DNA of 38,134 nt, taken from the NCBI GenBank assembly GCA_024281015.1, contig JAMXLL010000198.1:1-38134 (forward strand). The letters run 5' to 3'. The notes beneath the pieces were generated by a model. It was not told the DNA's origin and did no database searches. It was given only the letters and a program-made list of their open reading frames with translations. Below are positions 17,549 to 24,963 of the stretch, piece after piece; within the stretch, counting starts at the first letter, position 1; each line of letters opens with the position of its first letter. Source of the stretch: Candidatus Binataceae bacterium (GTDB lineage: Bacteria; Desulfobacterota; Binatia; Binatales; Binataceae). Position numbers and translations under genes: made by a program.

Positions 17549-18694
17549 CTATCGAGTGTTTCGCTGGGCCAGTGCCGGACGCACTGGCGACAACTGTTCA
17601 GCGACCACTCCAGAATCAGCCAGCTCGCGCGGCACCTCCCGGTTTGTGGCTAGGGCAGCGCTCAGCCGGCCCATCGCTGGCGACGTTTCGATACCGTAGC
17701 CGCCCTGGCCCGCGATCCAAAAGAAGCCTTCGATCTGCGGGTGGAAACCGACGACCGGGCAACCGTCGATGACGAACGAACGCAGGCCCGCCCATTTACG
17801 ATCAATATGCCTGACCGGTAACGACGCGTATTGTTGAATACGTTCAATAGCACCCGCTATGTCGAGGTCTTCAGGATGAACATCACACGGTTCTATCGGC
17901 GTTTCGTCAGCCGGTGACGCGAGAATCCTGCCTGCATCGGGCTTGAAGTAGAAGGTTTCGTGGAGATCGTGCACCACCGGCCAATCGCGTATCGATATGC
18001 CTGACGGTGGCTGGAAGATAAATGCGGTCCGCCGTTTTGGAACCAGTCCGATGGGTGCGACACCGGCAAGCTCTGCTACCCTGTCGCACCACGCGCCGGC
18101 GGCGTTGACCAGTACAGGGGCTTCGAAATCGGCAGCCGGCGTCCCCACCTTCCAGCGCCCGCGCACGCGCTCGACCCTGCCGACCTCTGCCTCTGAGAGG
18201 GTTTTGCCGCCACGCGCCCGTATGCCGCGCAAAAAGCCCTGATGAAGCGAATGGACATCGATGTCCATCGCCTCAGGATCATACATAGCGCCGCCGAGAT
18301 AGGTCTCGCGCAATGCTGGAACCATTGACCTTGCCTCGCCAGCGCTCAACCGCCGGACTTCGTCGACATATCGCCCGCATTCTTCGGCGGCGCGATCAAG
18401 CATGGCGCAATCGTCTCGTCCGCCAATCAGAAGCAACCCGCGCGGCTTCAGTAGTGGGCTTTCGCCGAAACCTGCCGGCGGGTCGAGGAAGAAAGATTTA
18501 CTGGCGCTCGCCAGCGCCCGTATTACGTCTGGGCCGTGACTCTTCAAAAAAACCGCAGCCGAGCGGCCGGTTGAGTGATAACCGAACTGCGACTCGCGTT
18601 CGAGCAGGAGCACCGTGCCAAACTCGGCCAATGCAAATCCTGCTGACGCACCGGCAATTCCGCCACCGACGACGATGAAGTCATAAACGTTCAT
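17549..18694 (-). CDS. FAD-dependent oxidoreductase, DAO / glycine oxidase family
   Basis: A flavoprotein amine or amino-acid oxidase/dehydrogenase. The FAD motif VVGGGIAGASAG (8-19), the ribose-binding acid (E32) and YHSTGRSAA (39-47) place it in the DAO fold family, and the C-terminal half has the usual GCPVVGFHPQ and GQGGYGIETSP elements. I prefer the ATG at 18694 (381 residues), which puts the FAD motif at the N-terminus. A GTG at 18769 in the same frame would add 25 residues and overlap the upstream stop as GTGA, a coupling arrangement that cannot be excluded. Neither start has a good Shine-Dalgarno site. The substrate is unknown; with its partner lyase it may feed an oxo-acid into central metabolism. 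Confidence 0.88.
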   Translation of the reverse strand: MNVYDFIVVGGGIAGASAGFALAEFGTVLLLERESQFGYHSTGRSAAVFLKSHGPDVIRALASASKSFFLDPPAGFGESPLLKPRGLLLIGGRDDCAMLDRAAEECGRYVDEVRRLSAGEARSMVPALRETYLGGAMYDPEAMDIDVHSLHQGFLRGIRARGGKTLSEAEVGRVERVRGRWKVGTPAADFEAPVLVNAAGAWCDRVAELAGVAPIGLVPKRRTAFIFQPPSGISIRDWPVVHDLHETFYFKPDAGRILASPADETPIEPCDVHPEDLDIAGAIERIQQYASLPVRHIDRKWAGLRSFVIDGCPVVGFHPQIEGFFWIAGQGGYGIETSPAMGRLSAALATNREVPRELADSGVVAEQLSPVRPALAQRNTR

Positions 18695-18765
18695 GGCACA
18701 ACTATTTACGAAAAGTAGAGCATCTTCGTTCGCGACCGGGTACGCGTAATCCGTTGGCGCTCCAG

Positions 18766-19629
18766 TCACCGTTCAACCGTTTGCCGCTCTATGTCCAGCA
18801 TTTGATCGAGTCCAATCGTCTGATGAAGCCCGTCCAGCTCCGCTCTCACGCCGCCAGCGCCAAACAACGCCGCGGAAGTACCGTCCGCAATTGCTTTGTA
18901 ACAGCGGCGAAGCATCTGGTGGAAAACCAACACCGGTGTGACGGGATCAACTAATAGCCGAAAGCCCAATCCGGACAGGTCGGCTTTGCTCAGTCCCATT
19001 CTTTTCAACTGGCCATCAGTGGTCAGCGTGACGAGAGGCGGTGCAAGCCTTTCGCCGATGGCACGGAAATGCTCAGCGCTCTGAGCCGTGACGAACAACA
19101 TGTCAGCGCCAGCACGGCGATAGAGATCGGCCCGCCGCAGCGCATCGTCCATCGTCGAGGAACGTAGCGCGTTCGTGCGCCCGATTATCAGAAAGTTCGG
19201 ATCGCGCCTGGCGCGTACTGCTTCGCGGACTTTGGCTGCCATCAACTCGCCCGGAATCATGTGCTCGATACCGATATGATGATGCGCGCGTTTCGGCAGG
19301 ATTTGATCTTCTATCTCGATGGCCGCAAAGCCGGCAGCCTCCACCATGTTGACAGTCCGATGGAGATGCATTGGATCGCCGAAGCCACAAGCTCCGTCGA
19401 GGATCAGCGGCCGCCGGCACACCGTGCGGATATCAATGCCGATCCGGACCATCTCGGTGACAGTCAAATTGGCTTCCGTGACACATTGCATATACCCGAG
19501 ACTGCCGCCGCCGAGATAAAGAGCCGGAAAACCCGCTGCCTCGGCGAGCTTGGCACTCAATGGATTGAACACCACGGGCGCCTCGACCAAAGAATTGCCA
19601 TCGATCATTTCACGGAGGCTCGCCATCAT
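18766..19629 (-). CDS. PEP mutase / 2-methylisocitrate lyase family enzyme (oxaloacetate-decarboxylase-like)
   Basis: A TIM-barrel enzyme of 287 residues in the isocitrate lyase/PEP mutase superfamily. Family markers are LYLGGGSLG (38-46), the Mg-binding DGACGFGD (78-85) and EIEDQ (105-109). At the place of the isocitrate lyase catalytic K-K/R-C-G-H motif it has KRAHHH, so the catalytic cysteine is absent. It is therefore not an isocitrate lyase. A 2-methylisocitrate lyase normally keeps that Cys, so an oxaloacetate/2-oxoacid decarboxylase or C-P/C-C lyase is more likely. GGAGG lies 7 bases before the first ATG. It heads a - strand operon with the DAO flavoenzyme (4-base GTGA overlap possible) and the cupin. 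Confidence 0.85.
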   Translation of the reverse strand: MMASLREMIDGNSLVEAPVVFNPLSAKLAEAAGFPALYLGGGSLGYMQCVTEANLTVTEMVRIGIDIRTVCRRPLILDGACGFGDPMHLHRTVNMVEAAGFAAIEIEDQILPKRAHHHIGIEHMIPGELMAAKVREAVRARRDPNFLIIGRTNALRSSTMDDALRRADLYRRAGADMLFVTAQSAEHFRAIGERLAPPLVTLTTDGQLKRMGLSKADLSGLGFRLLVDPVTPVLVFHQMLRRCYKAIADGTSAALFGAGGVRAELDGLHQTIGLDQMLDIERQTVER

Positions 19630-19742
19630 GTTACTTCCTCCAATCGAACAACTATTCGATACATGGCTGCGCCGGAGAGTGAAGTTTGCATCAACGGTGA
19701 GAAAACCGGTAGGGCCGATGGAGCTCGGCGCGAGGGTTTTGC

Positions 19743-19769
19743 TTGACAGGGCGCACGGTCATCGATAAT
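19743..19769 (+). promoter_or_regulatory. Sigma-70-type promoter for the outer-membrane protein gene
   Basis: Perfect -35 TTGACA at 19743-19748 and -10 GATAAT at 19764-19769, spacer 15. The expected transcription start near 19775-19780 is only a few bases from the ATG at 19786, so the mRNA would be nearly leaderless. This fits the lack of any Shine-Dalgarno site. Confidence 0.5.
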
Positions 19770-19782
19770 GAGATTCATTATC
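19764..19782. promoter_or_regulatory. Fur box
   Basis: GATAATGAGATTCATTATC is a perfect 8-3-8 inverted repeat. It differs from the classical 19-base Fur consensus (GATAATGATAATCATTATC) only within the central three bases. It covers the -10 hexamer of the promoter at 19743-19769 and ends three bases before the ATG at 19786. Fur with iron bound would block RNA polymerase here. The lyase gene on the other strand starts at 19629, 135 bp away, and might share the control. Confidence 0.8.
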
Positions 19783-19785
19783 AAA

Positions 19786-20640
19786 ATGGCCGCCCCCTAC
19801 CCCATCCCCCTTAGACCGCTGCTTGTCGCCTCGTTCGTCCTGATAACGGCGGCCACGAGGGCGCGGGCTCAGATCGACCCTTGGGAATTCGAAGTTTACC
19901 CCTACGCGACATCCTCTCGAGGTACCCTGGAAATCGAAACCAATAACGCCGTCGTGGCAAATGGCCACAGCGCTGGGGGTGATGGCACCGCGTCAGGAAC
20001 ATTCAAGAGCCAGGCAATGTGGTACAACCAGTTCGAGTTCACCTACGGCCTTACCGACCGGCTTGAATCGGCTTTCTATCTTGAGCTGGCCCATCCGAGC
20101 GGCAACGAATTTTGGTACGCGGGGTCGAAGTACCGGGTGCGTGGCAGACTTCGCGATGAAGGAGAGTTGCCTGTTGACTTGGGATGGTACGCGGAACTCG
20201 AATGGCACAAGACTCCGCAGTTCGACGACTCGGACCTGGAACTTGAGTTGCGCCCGATCCTGGAAAAGGATATGGGCCGGTTCTCCATAATTGCCAACCC
20301 TGTTTTTGAGAAATCGCTGATCGGCGCCGGCCATAATCAAGGCTTCGAGTTCGGCTATCGCAGCGCGTTGGATTACGCATGGAAGCCCTATTTATCCCCG
20401 GGGATCGAGTTCTACGGCGGGATCGGACTGCTCGACGACAGTGATCCGCTCGATCGCCAGCAACACTACGTTTTTCCTGTTATATGGGGCCATCTGCCGT
20501 ACGGCGCCGAGTACAACCTGGGCCCCGGTTTTGGGCTGACACGGGGTTCGGACCATGTGATCGTCAAGTTTAATTTTGAATTGGAACGTTTCGTCGGGGC
20601 ATTGTTCGGCCCCTCTGCCGACAATGGATGGTTTTACTAA
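19786..20640 (+). CDS. Outer-membrane beta-barrel protein, probably iron-repressed
   Basis: An exported protein of about 284 residues. A signal peptide (PLRPLLVASFVLITAATRARA, written from residue 9) should be cut before QIDPWEFEVYPY. The mature part alternates polar and aromatic residues in strand-length segments, as in QFEFTYGLTDRLESAFYLEL and the terminal VIVKFNFELERFVGALF, typical of an outer-membrane barrel. An upstream in-frame ATG at 19768 lies inside the Fur box, so I prefer 19786. No TonB box or plug domain is present, so it is not a siderophore receptor. Fur control suggests a role under iron limitation, perhaps as a channel. I do not recognise the family. Confidence 0.75.
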   Translation: MAAPYPIPLRPLLVASFVLITAATRARAQIDPWEFEVYPYATSSRGTLEIETNNAVVANGHSAGGDGTASGTFKSQAMWYNQFEFTYGLTDRLESAFYLELAHPSGNEFWYAGSKYRVRGRLRDEGELPVDLGWYAELEWHKTPQFDDSDLELELRPILEKDMGRFSIIANPVFEKSLIGAGHNQGFEFGYRSALDYAWKPYLSPGIEFYGGIGLLDDSDPLDRQQHYVFPVIWGHLPYGAEYNLGPGFGLTRGSDHVIVKFNFELERFVGALFGPSADNGWFY

Positions 20641-20646
20641 GAGTTA

Positions 20647-20682
20647 GTGAGGCGCGCCTCGTTTCCGCCTTTCCCGCCTCAC
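20647..20682 (+). repeat. Inverted repeat after the barrel-protein stop
   Basis: GTGAGGCG and CGCCTCAC, perfect 8-bp arms with a 20-base loop, begin six bases after the TAA. The left arm also overlaps a 12-bp palindrome GAGGCGCGCCTC (20649-20660). There is no T-run, so it is a possible mRNA-stabilising stem or a weak terminator. Confidence 0.35.
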
Positions 20683-20741
20683 CTGCTTTGACCCCCGGGA
20701 GCGGTGGACATTCGGCCGAATTACGGCATATTGTGGCCGGT

Positions 20742-21305
20742 ATGGAGCGCCATACTGAGATCGCTGTTTTTGCTGGAGGATGTTTCTGGTGCACCGAAGC
20801 GGTTTTTGAGCGGCTGAAGGGGGTTACTTCGGTAATGCCAGGATATACAGGGGGTGTCGTGCCCAATCCCAGGTATGAGCAGGTCTGTACCGGGAGGACG
20901 GGGCACGCCGAGAGCATTCGAGTCGAGTTCGATCCGGCAGAAATTTCCTACAACGATCTGCTCTCGGTATTTTTTGCTACGCACGACCCGACCTCGCTCA
21001 ACCGGCAAGGTGCGGACGTCGGCACCGAGTATCGCTCCGCAATTTTCTATACTACCGCCGAGCAGAAACGCACAGCCGAAGACTACATCGGGAAGTTGAA
21101 CGAACAGCTTCCGCTCAAGGTCGTGACCGAAGTGGCTCCGCTCGGCGAATTCTATGAAGCGGAAGATTACCACCAACAGTATTATGGCAATAATGCCTTT
21201 GCGCCTTACTGCCAGTTCGTTATCGAGCCCAAGCTGCAAAAGCTCTACAAGAATTTCGGCGGAATGCTAAAGCAGGCCGATAAAGCCGCCTCGCCGTCCG
21301 AATAA
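20742..21305 (+). CDS. msrA: Peptide-methionine (S)-S-oxide reductase
   Basis: Repairs oxidised methionine (S-epimer) in proteins. It has 187 residues from the ATG at 20742, with the catalytic motif GGCFWCTE (C14), GYTGG, the TGHAESIRVEFDP substrate-loop block and the DYHQQYY motif. The C-terminal Cys in PYCQFVIEPK is a likely resolving residue. The same frame runs 38 codons upstream, but that stretch lacks protein character, and 20742 gives the normal family length. The Shine-Dalgarno site is weak. It lies 101 bp behind the Fur-controlled barrel gene on the same strand, so read-through co-expression is possible. Catalytic position 14 is Cys (TGC), not Sec. Confidence 0.95.
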   Translation: MERHTEIAVFAGGCFWCTEAVFERLKGVTSVMPGYTGGVVPNPRYEQVCTGRTGHAESIRVEFDPAEISYNDLLSVFFATHDPTSLNRQGADVGTEYRSAIFYTTAEQKRTAEDYIGKLNEQLPLKVVTEVAPLGEFYEAEDYHQQYYGNNAFAPYCQFVIEPKLQKLYKNFGGMLKQADKAASPSE

Positions 21306-21353
21306 AGCCGCGCCGAATTTTGTCACCATGAATGATGAATGTCGACGCGGCTT
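21305..21353. repeat. Inverted repeat between convergent msrA and the TPR gene
   Basis: AAGCCGCG at 21305-21312 and CGCGGCTT at 21346-21353 are perfect 8-bp arms with a 33-base loop. They begin at the msrA stop. A shared weak terminator is possible; no long T-run is present. Confidence 0.3.
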
Positions 21354-21407
21354 GATGGTTCGAAGATACTGGCTTATTTTCGCTGGTCCACCAGTAAAAC
21401 CGCACAG

Positions 21408-22268
21408 CTAGACATCGGTGCCTCCCTGGCCGCCAGACGAGTCATCCCAACCGCCGTCGCCGGACCCGGAGGCGTCCCAATCGCCACTGCCGTTCGCGCC
21501 CGTGCTCTGATCGCCGCTGTCCTCCCATCCACCCGAAGAACTCTCCCCAGGTTGCACACCGAAGACGTCGCCGCCCAGATCTCCTGCGCCCGAGGATGAT
21601 TGCGGGACATCAAAATCCGAGGGCTGCTCTCTTTCACGTCCGAGAAAATGGTCAATCGCGCGTTCTCCAGCCGCCGCCCCGGCGCCGAACCCAAGTCCGG
21701 CCAGCACGGACCCTAAAATGCCGCGGCCGCCGTACCCCGCCGTTGGCGCGCCCAGCCCAAAACTTCCACCGCCAGCGCTCGGGGCTGAGTCAGCATAGCT
21801 CCTGGATGCCTGGCCGCGATATCGAAGGGCACGAAACAAGACATAGACGAAGAAGGCGCCTATCAGCAGCCACCACCAGTGGACATGATTGGTACTGTAA
21901 TTCGGGACCGCCGCTGGGCGAGGTTGCCCATTGATTCGTCGCTCGAGGTTTGCGACCGATTGCGGGTTGGCAAAAGGCAAGCCGGGCTTAAGGCGCTCAG
22001 CTGCTTCAAGATAACCTCGGGCTTCCCCTGCTCTTCCTTCGGCGGCCAAAATCTGGGCCATCACGTAATGTGCCCGTGCGCTATCCGGATAAGCCTGAAG
22101 CACCTCCCTCGTCATCGCCTCCGCCTGAGCGAGATGACCGGTACGAGCCGCCTGATACACCTGATCGATAGAAGGGGCGTTGGCCCTGGCCAGCGTAGCA
22201 GTCGTGATCAAAACCAGCGCGGCAAAAACCAGTTCCAGCGTGCGCGCAAATTCGCTTCTTCTTACCAT
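21408..22268 (-). CDS. TPR-repeat membrane protein with Gly/Ser/Asp-rich tail
   Basis: A 286-residue exported or membrane-anchored protein. A signal sequence ends near LARANA (25-30). About two tetratricopeptide units follow (36-95; SARAHYVMAQILAAEGRAGEARGYLEAAE is typical), then a Pro-rich linker, a membrane helix (WWWLLIGAFFVYVLFRAL, 130-147), and a long low-complexity tail dominated by Gly, Ser, Asp and Trp from about 215. AGGAG lies six bases before the ATG. Two small genes lie upstream on the same strand. Such TPR/membrane/Gly-rich proteins usually act in envelope assembly, but no specific role can be assigned. Confidence 0.85.
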   Translation of the reverse strand: MVRRSEFARTLELVFAALVLITTATLARANAPSIDQVYQAARTGHLAQAEAMTREVLQAYPDSARAHYVMAQILAAEGRAGEARGYLEAAERLKPGLPFANPQSVANLERRINGQPRPAAVPNYSTNHVHWWWLLIGAFFVYVLFRALRYRGQASRSYADSAPSAGGGSFGLGAPTAGYGGRGILGSVLAGLGFGAGAAAGERAIDHFLGREREQPSDFDVPQSSSGAGDLGGDVFGVQPGESSSGGWEDSGDQSTGANGSGDWDASGSGDGGWDDSSGGQGGTDV

Positions 22269-22386
22269 GTTTAACTCCTAAGCGGCATCCAAACCATTGT
22301 GTGCTGGGGTCCATCCCAGGGAGATATCAGCGAAATCGATCAGGGAGTGGGCGACCACGCTTGGCCCCCGCCAAGCTCCGATTGCA

Positions 22387-22527
22387 CTACTCCATCACAA
22401 TTCTCACCTCCTGGTGGAACCGGGCACCGACCCCTCGTTCTGAATCAAGCGCAACTCTGAAGAACCCCACAGCGCTCTGCTCGGTGCGCATAATCGGCCA
22501 GCGCTCCGCAAGGCCTTCAGCCGACAT
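22387..22527 (-). CDS. Possible small coupled protein (46 residues)
   Basis: A short frame starts at an ATG at 22525-22527, overlaps the last 11 bases of the preceding 101-residue gene and ends at TAG 22387-22389. It reads SAEGLAERWPIMRTEQSAV after the Met and ends in ARFHQEVRIVME. Codon choice is like that of neighbouring genes, and the overlapping start suggests translational coupling. No family is recognised. It lies between the 101-residue gene and the TPR gene, all on the - strand. Confidence 0.4.
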   Translation of the reverse strand: MSAEGLAERWPIMRTEQSAVGFFRVALDSERGVGARFHQEVRIVME

Positions 22528-22822
22528 TCGCGATTTTTTGACCAACGGCCTTGCTGGCGAACATCTCCAGCAGCTTGCTGCCCAGCCGCGTAGCCACTCC
22601 TCCTCCCAGAACGAACCCTACGCTCGCTGCCAATCCGAGAGAGAACAAGGCGCGTTCCCGAACCCTTTGTTCGAAGTGTGCCAGGTCAATGTTCACCCCT
22701 GCCGCGTTGAGGTATCTCTGGACAGCGTTCTTGAACGCGCCATTCGCCGTGTTGGCCGGTCCGACGGGATAATTAGCGGATTCATCGACAATGTTTTCAA
22801 TTCCGTCCTGTGCTTCCACCAT
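22517..22822 (-). CDS. Small membrane-associated protein of unknown function
   Basis: A 101-residue protein with an acidic N-terminal part, an amphipathic middle (AVQRYLNAAGVNIDLAHFEQRVRERAL) and one hydrophobic, Gly-rich segment (FSLGLAASVGFVLGGGVATRLG, quoted in part: ASVGFVLGGGV) near residue 70, then a basic tail. This layout resembles the membrane-anchored DUF883/ElaB-type stress proteins, but the sequence match is not close enough to claim. GTGAGG lies about 10 bases before the ATG. It appears to lead an operon with the 46-residue frame and the TPR protein. Confidence 0.65.
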   Translation of the reverse strand: MVEAQDGIENIVDESANYPVGPANTANGAFKNAVQRYLNAAGVNIDLAHFEQRVRERALFSLGLAASVGFVLGGGVATRLGSKLLEMFASKAVGQKIANVG

Positions 22823-23224
22823 GATGGAATTACCTCACTCAACATAACTCGAGGAATGGTTCCTGATTCGCTCCAAAAGCTGCACACGAAAGAGCCCGAA
22901 GGTTCAGAGTACTCGGGCCCGCGAGGATGCGGGTTAGTTCCTGTGAAGCCGAAACCTGTGCTCATACAATCTGGGATGCACCCGGACATTTAGCAGGGAG
23001 CAAAAATCACACCATAGGCGTTTGCGATTTCAGGTTTGTTGAATTCAACAAATGCTTTGCCGCGTCGACACAGGTCACGATGCAGAGTACTGGTAACTTC
23101 CATAGGCGTGCTTGCTCTTTACGAGCAGGTTAGCGAAGCGGGTGCGGGTGGCCGCTCCTGCTAGATTGTTCCTCTAATATTAAGAGATAACGGACCCGCA
23201 ACCACCAACCGCGAACAAATCGCC
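22823..23224. other. Divergent promoter region, no gene seen
   Basis: This 402-bp gap separates the small membrane protein gene (-) and the GNAT gene (+). It holds an 18-bp perfect palindrome (23035-23052), two copies of CCATAGGCGT (23012-23021 and about 23100-23109) and a short TGCTC-TTTAC-GAGCA hairpin shortly after the second copy. I see no open frame with protein character. Confidence 0.45.
23035..23052. promoter_or_regulatory. Perfect 18-bp palindrome, probable operator
   Basis: TTTGTTGAATTCAACAAA is fully self-complementary. It lies about 210 bp upstream of the - strand small-protein gene and 172 bp upstream of the GNAT gene. Length and AT-rich symmetry fit a dimeric repressor site. 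The regulator is unknown. Confidence 0.5.
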
Positions 23225-23656
23225 ATGGCTGAACCAATTATTGTTTTCGAGCCCTATGCTTCCGCAAAACAGCGGGAATTCGTCGAAGAGATAATCAATC
23301 GTCGCAACGTGCGCCTTACCGGGCACGATGAATGGCATCCGGTAGCCTTTTTTGTGAAGACGAACGAAGGTGAGATTCTGGGCGGTCTGCTAGGACAAAT
23401 CTGGGCACGATGGCTGTACATCACCACACTCGCAGTGCGAGAGCGTTTTCGCGGTCGCGGCTACGGCACCAAGTTGCTCGCGCGGGCGGAGCAATATGCG
23501 CTGGAGAGCGGGTGCACGAACGCCTGGCTGAGCACTTTCAGCTTTCAGGCTCGTCCGCTTTACGAGCATCTCGGTTACCGTGTGTTCGGGCAACTCGAAG
23601 ATTATCCTGAGGGCCACTCGCTCTTCTTCATGACCAAGCAAATTTTAACGAAATAG
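23225..23656 (+). CDS. GNAT-family N-acetyltransferase
   Basis: A 143-residue acetyl-CoA-dependent transferase with the acetyl-CoA pyrophosphate loop RGRGYG (76-81), preceded by the beta-4 strand WLYITTLAVRERF and followed by the typical YEHLGYRVFG strand-helix near the C-terminus. Most of the protein is this one domain. It stands alone on the + strand and converges with the redoxin gene 87 bp away. GNAT substrates range from antibiotics to amino acids and proteins; none can be preferred here. Confidence 0.88.
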   Translation: MAEPIIVFEPYASAKQREFVEEIINRRNVRLTGHDEWHPVAFFVKTNEGEILGGLLGQIWARWLYITTLAVRERFRGRGYGTKLLARAEQYALESGCTNAWLSTFSFQARPLYEHLGYRVFGQLEDYPEGHSLFFMTKQILTK

Positions 23657-23743
23657 TCGCCATTGTAAGACTATACTTCACGGGTAAAGCGGCTTTATTT
23701 CACCCAGGATTAGCCATTCATGAGCAACTCCCAGAGCCGGCGA

Positions 23744-24925
23744 TTAGCGAGACCTGCCGGTCAGCGCCAGCGGTGCATAGTAGGGGCGATTGCCCAGAGC
23801 ATCTACGGCCGCGAAAAACTCCGGTCCCGACGCATTGCCGACGTCAACCATCTCAAGTGCTTGCCGAACAAAGTGCCAGCTCTCCGGACAGAGTTGTTTC
23901 GCCAGATCGAAATAGTATTGAGCTTCAGCCTTCTCGCCCCGTGACAATAGGTATTGCCCAAGGCGGAAATTCGCGTTCGCCAACGCTTCGTTCGATGAAG
24001 GCGCTTCGACCCGGGCAAGCGCCTGATCGGGTGATAAGGCATACGCGCTCGTCTCGCCGTTCTTAACCCAATCTCGTACTGCCTCGACGTAGCTCATTCG
24101 CGTTGCGCGCCCATGCTCGGCCAATTCCGCCGGCATCGAGAAGGTCGCGCGATCCATCTTGCGGAAGCCGTCGGTCGCTCCGGCCGGCTCAGCCGGCCGT
24201 ACTATACGGCCTCGCTCGTCGATCCAGACCGCCATTGGCACGTTGGTCATGTTATAGAGCTGTGCGACGATATGCCGCTCATCGATCAAACACGGATAGG
24301 TCGCCGGTGCTGCCTTGGCGCATAGCTCGGAGCTCCAGCCCATGATATCGCGCAAGGGCTGCGGAAGGTCGATTGGCGTGGCCGGCCGAATCCAGCTTTC
24401 TACCGCAGCGCGCCCGCCGGCATCGAAAGCGACGGCAATAATGGTGAAGTTCTGGTCCTTCAGTTCTTCATAGATGCTCTGCCAGACCGGCAGATCGAAG
24501 CGGCACCCTCACCAGGAGGCCCACGACATCAACAAGACCTTCTTCCCCCGATAATCCGAGAGCGAGTGCGGATTGCCCTCGAGGTCGGGCAAGGTGAAAT
24601 CCGGTGCCTCAAGCGAGCGGAGCCGGCTGCTAATCTGGTCTGGAGCGTCGCTGAATGACCAGAAAGCATGTTGTTTATCGTGTACGAACGGCTCTCCGAG
24701 ATGGCGCGCTAAAGCAGAAAGATTGAACAAGCCCGGCCGCACGAACTCGGACTCCCGCCCAACCGGAATTGGCACGCAACGTTCACCCAGGCAAGCACCC
24801 TGCTGCTTGAGCTCCCACCCGGTCGTGCGAGTCAAATCCTCGTTGGACATCCAGAGATCGTCGCCTTCTATCACGGCGCTATTCACAACAGTAGTGCGGT
24901 CGCCGTAAATGACAGATGCTCGCAT
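23744..24925 (-). CDS. Selenocysteine-containing redoxin (TlpA/AhpC-TSA fold) with in-frame TGA, plus C-terminal TPR-like region
   Basis: Read as one gene of 393 residues with selenocysteine at 139 (TGA at 24509-24511). An N-terminal domain (1-105, GWELKQQGACLGERCVPIPV) leads into a thioredoxin-fold redoxin starting at APDFTLPDLEGNPHSLSDYRGK. The active site is VLLMSWASW-U-GCRFDLPVWQ. Cys homologues as I recall them have WASWCGCR, so the TGA replaces the first catalytic cysteine exactly. The frame continues unbroken for 254 codons with family-conserved blocks (NVPMAVWIDERGRIVRPAE; the tail ANFRLGQYLLSRG...FFAAVDALGNRPYYAPL). A hairpin of SECIS form follows the TGA. GGAGG lies 7 bases before the ATG at 24925. 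Ordinary gene calling would give two pieces (24509-24925 and 23744-24355). The alternative is a nonsense mutation. Confidence 0.85.
24478..24508 (-). promoter_or_regulatory. Bacterial SECIS-type hairpin after the in-frame TGA
   Basis: Fourteen bases after the TGA (24509-24511) the - strand reads UCUGCC, loop GGUCU, GGCAGA (arms 24494-24489 and 24483-24478). It is a perfect 6-bp stem with a G-first apical loop, starting 20 nt from the TGA. The E. coli fdhF SECIS, bound by SelB, also has a GGUCU loop at about 18 nt. A weaker lower stem (CUUC 24500-24497 with GAAG 24469-24466) may extend it. Confidence 0.8.
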
Positions 24926-24963
24926 CTTTAATCCTCCGGTTCGAAACAGCGTACTAGCCTTTC

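Noticed and set aside
18901-19629. Isocitrate lyase
   Set aside because: The fold is right but the catalytic K-K/R-C-G-H motif is missing (KRAHHH instead) and the protein is far shorter than isocitrate lyase.
24355-24511. Treating 24509-24925 and 23744-24355 as two separate genes or as a broken gene
   Set aside because: The two pieces are in the same frame with a single TGA at the catalytic Cys position and a SECIS-type hairpin after it. No frameshift or second stop is present.
24930-24950. A tRNA-like GGTTCGAA sequence near 24940
   Set aside because: No acceptor stem or anticodon arm can be folded around it.
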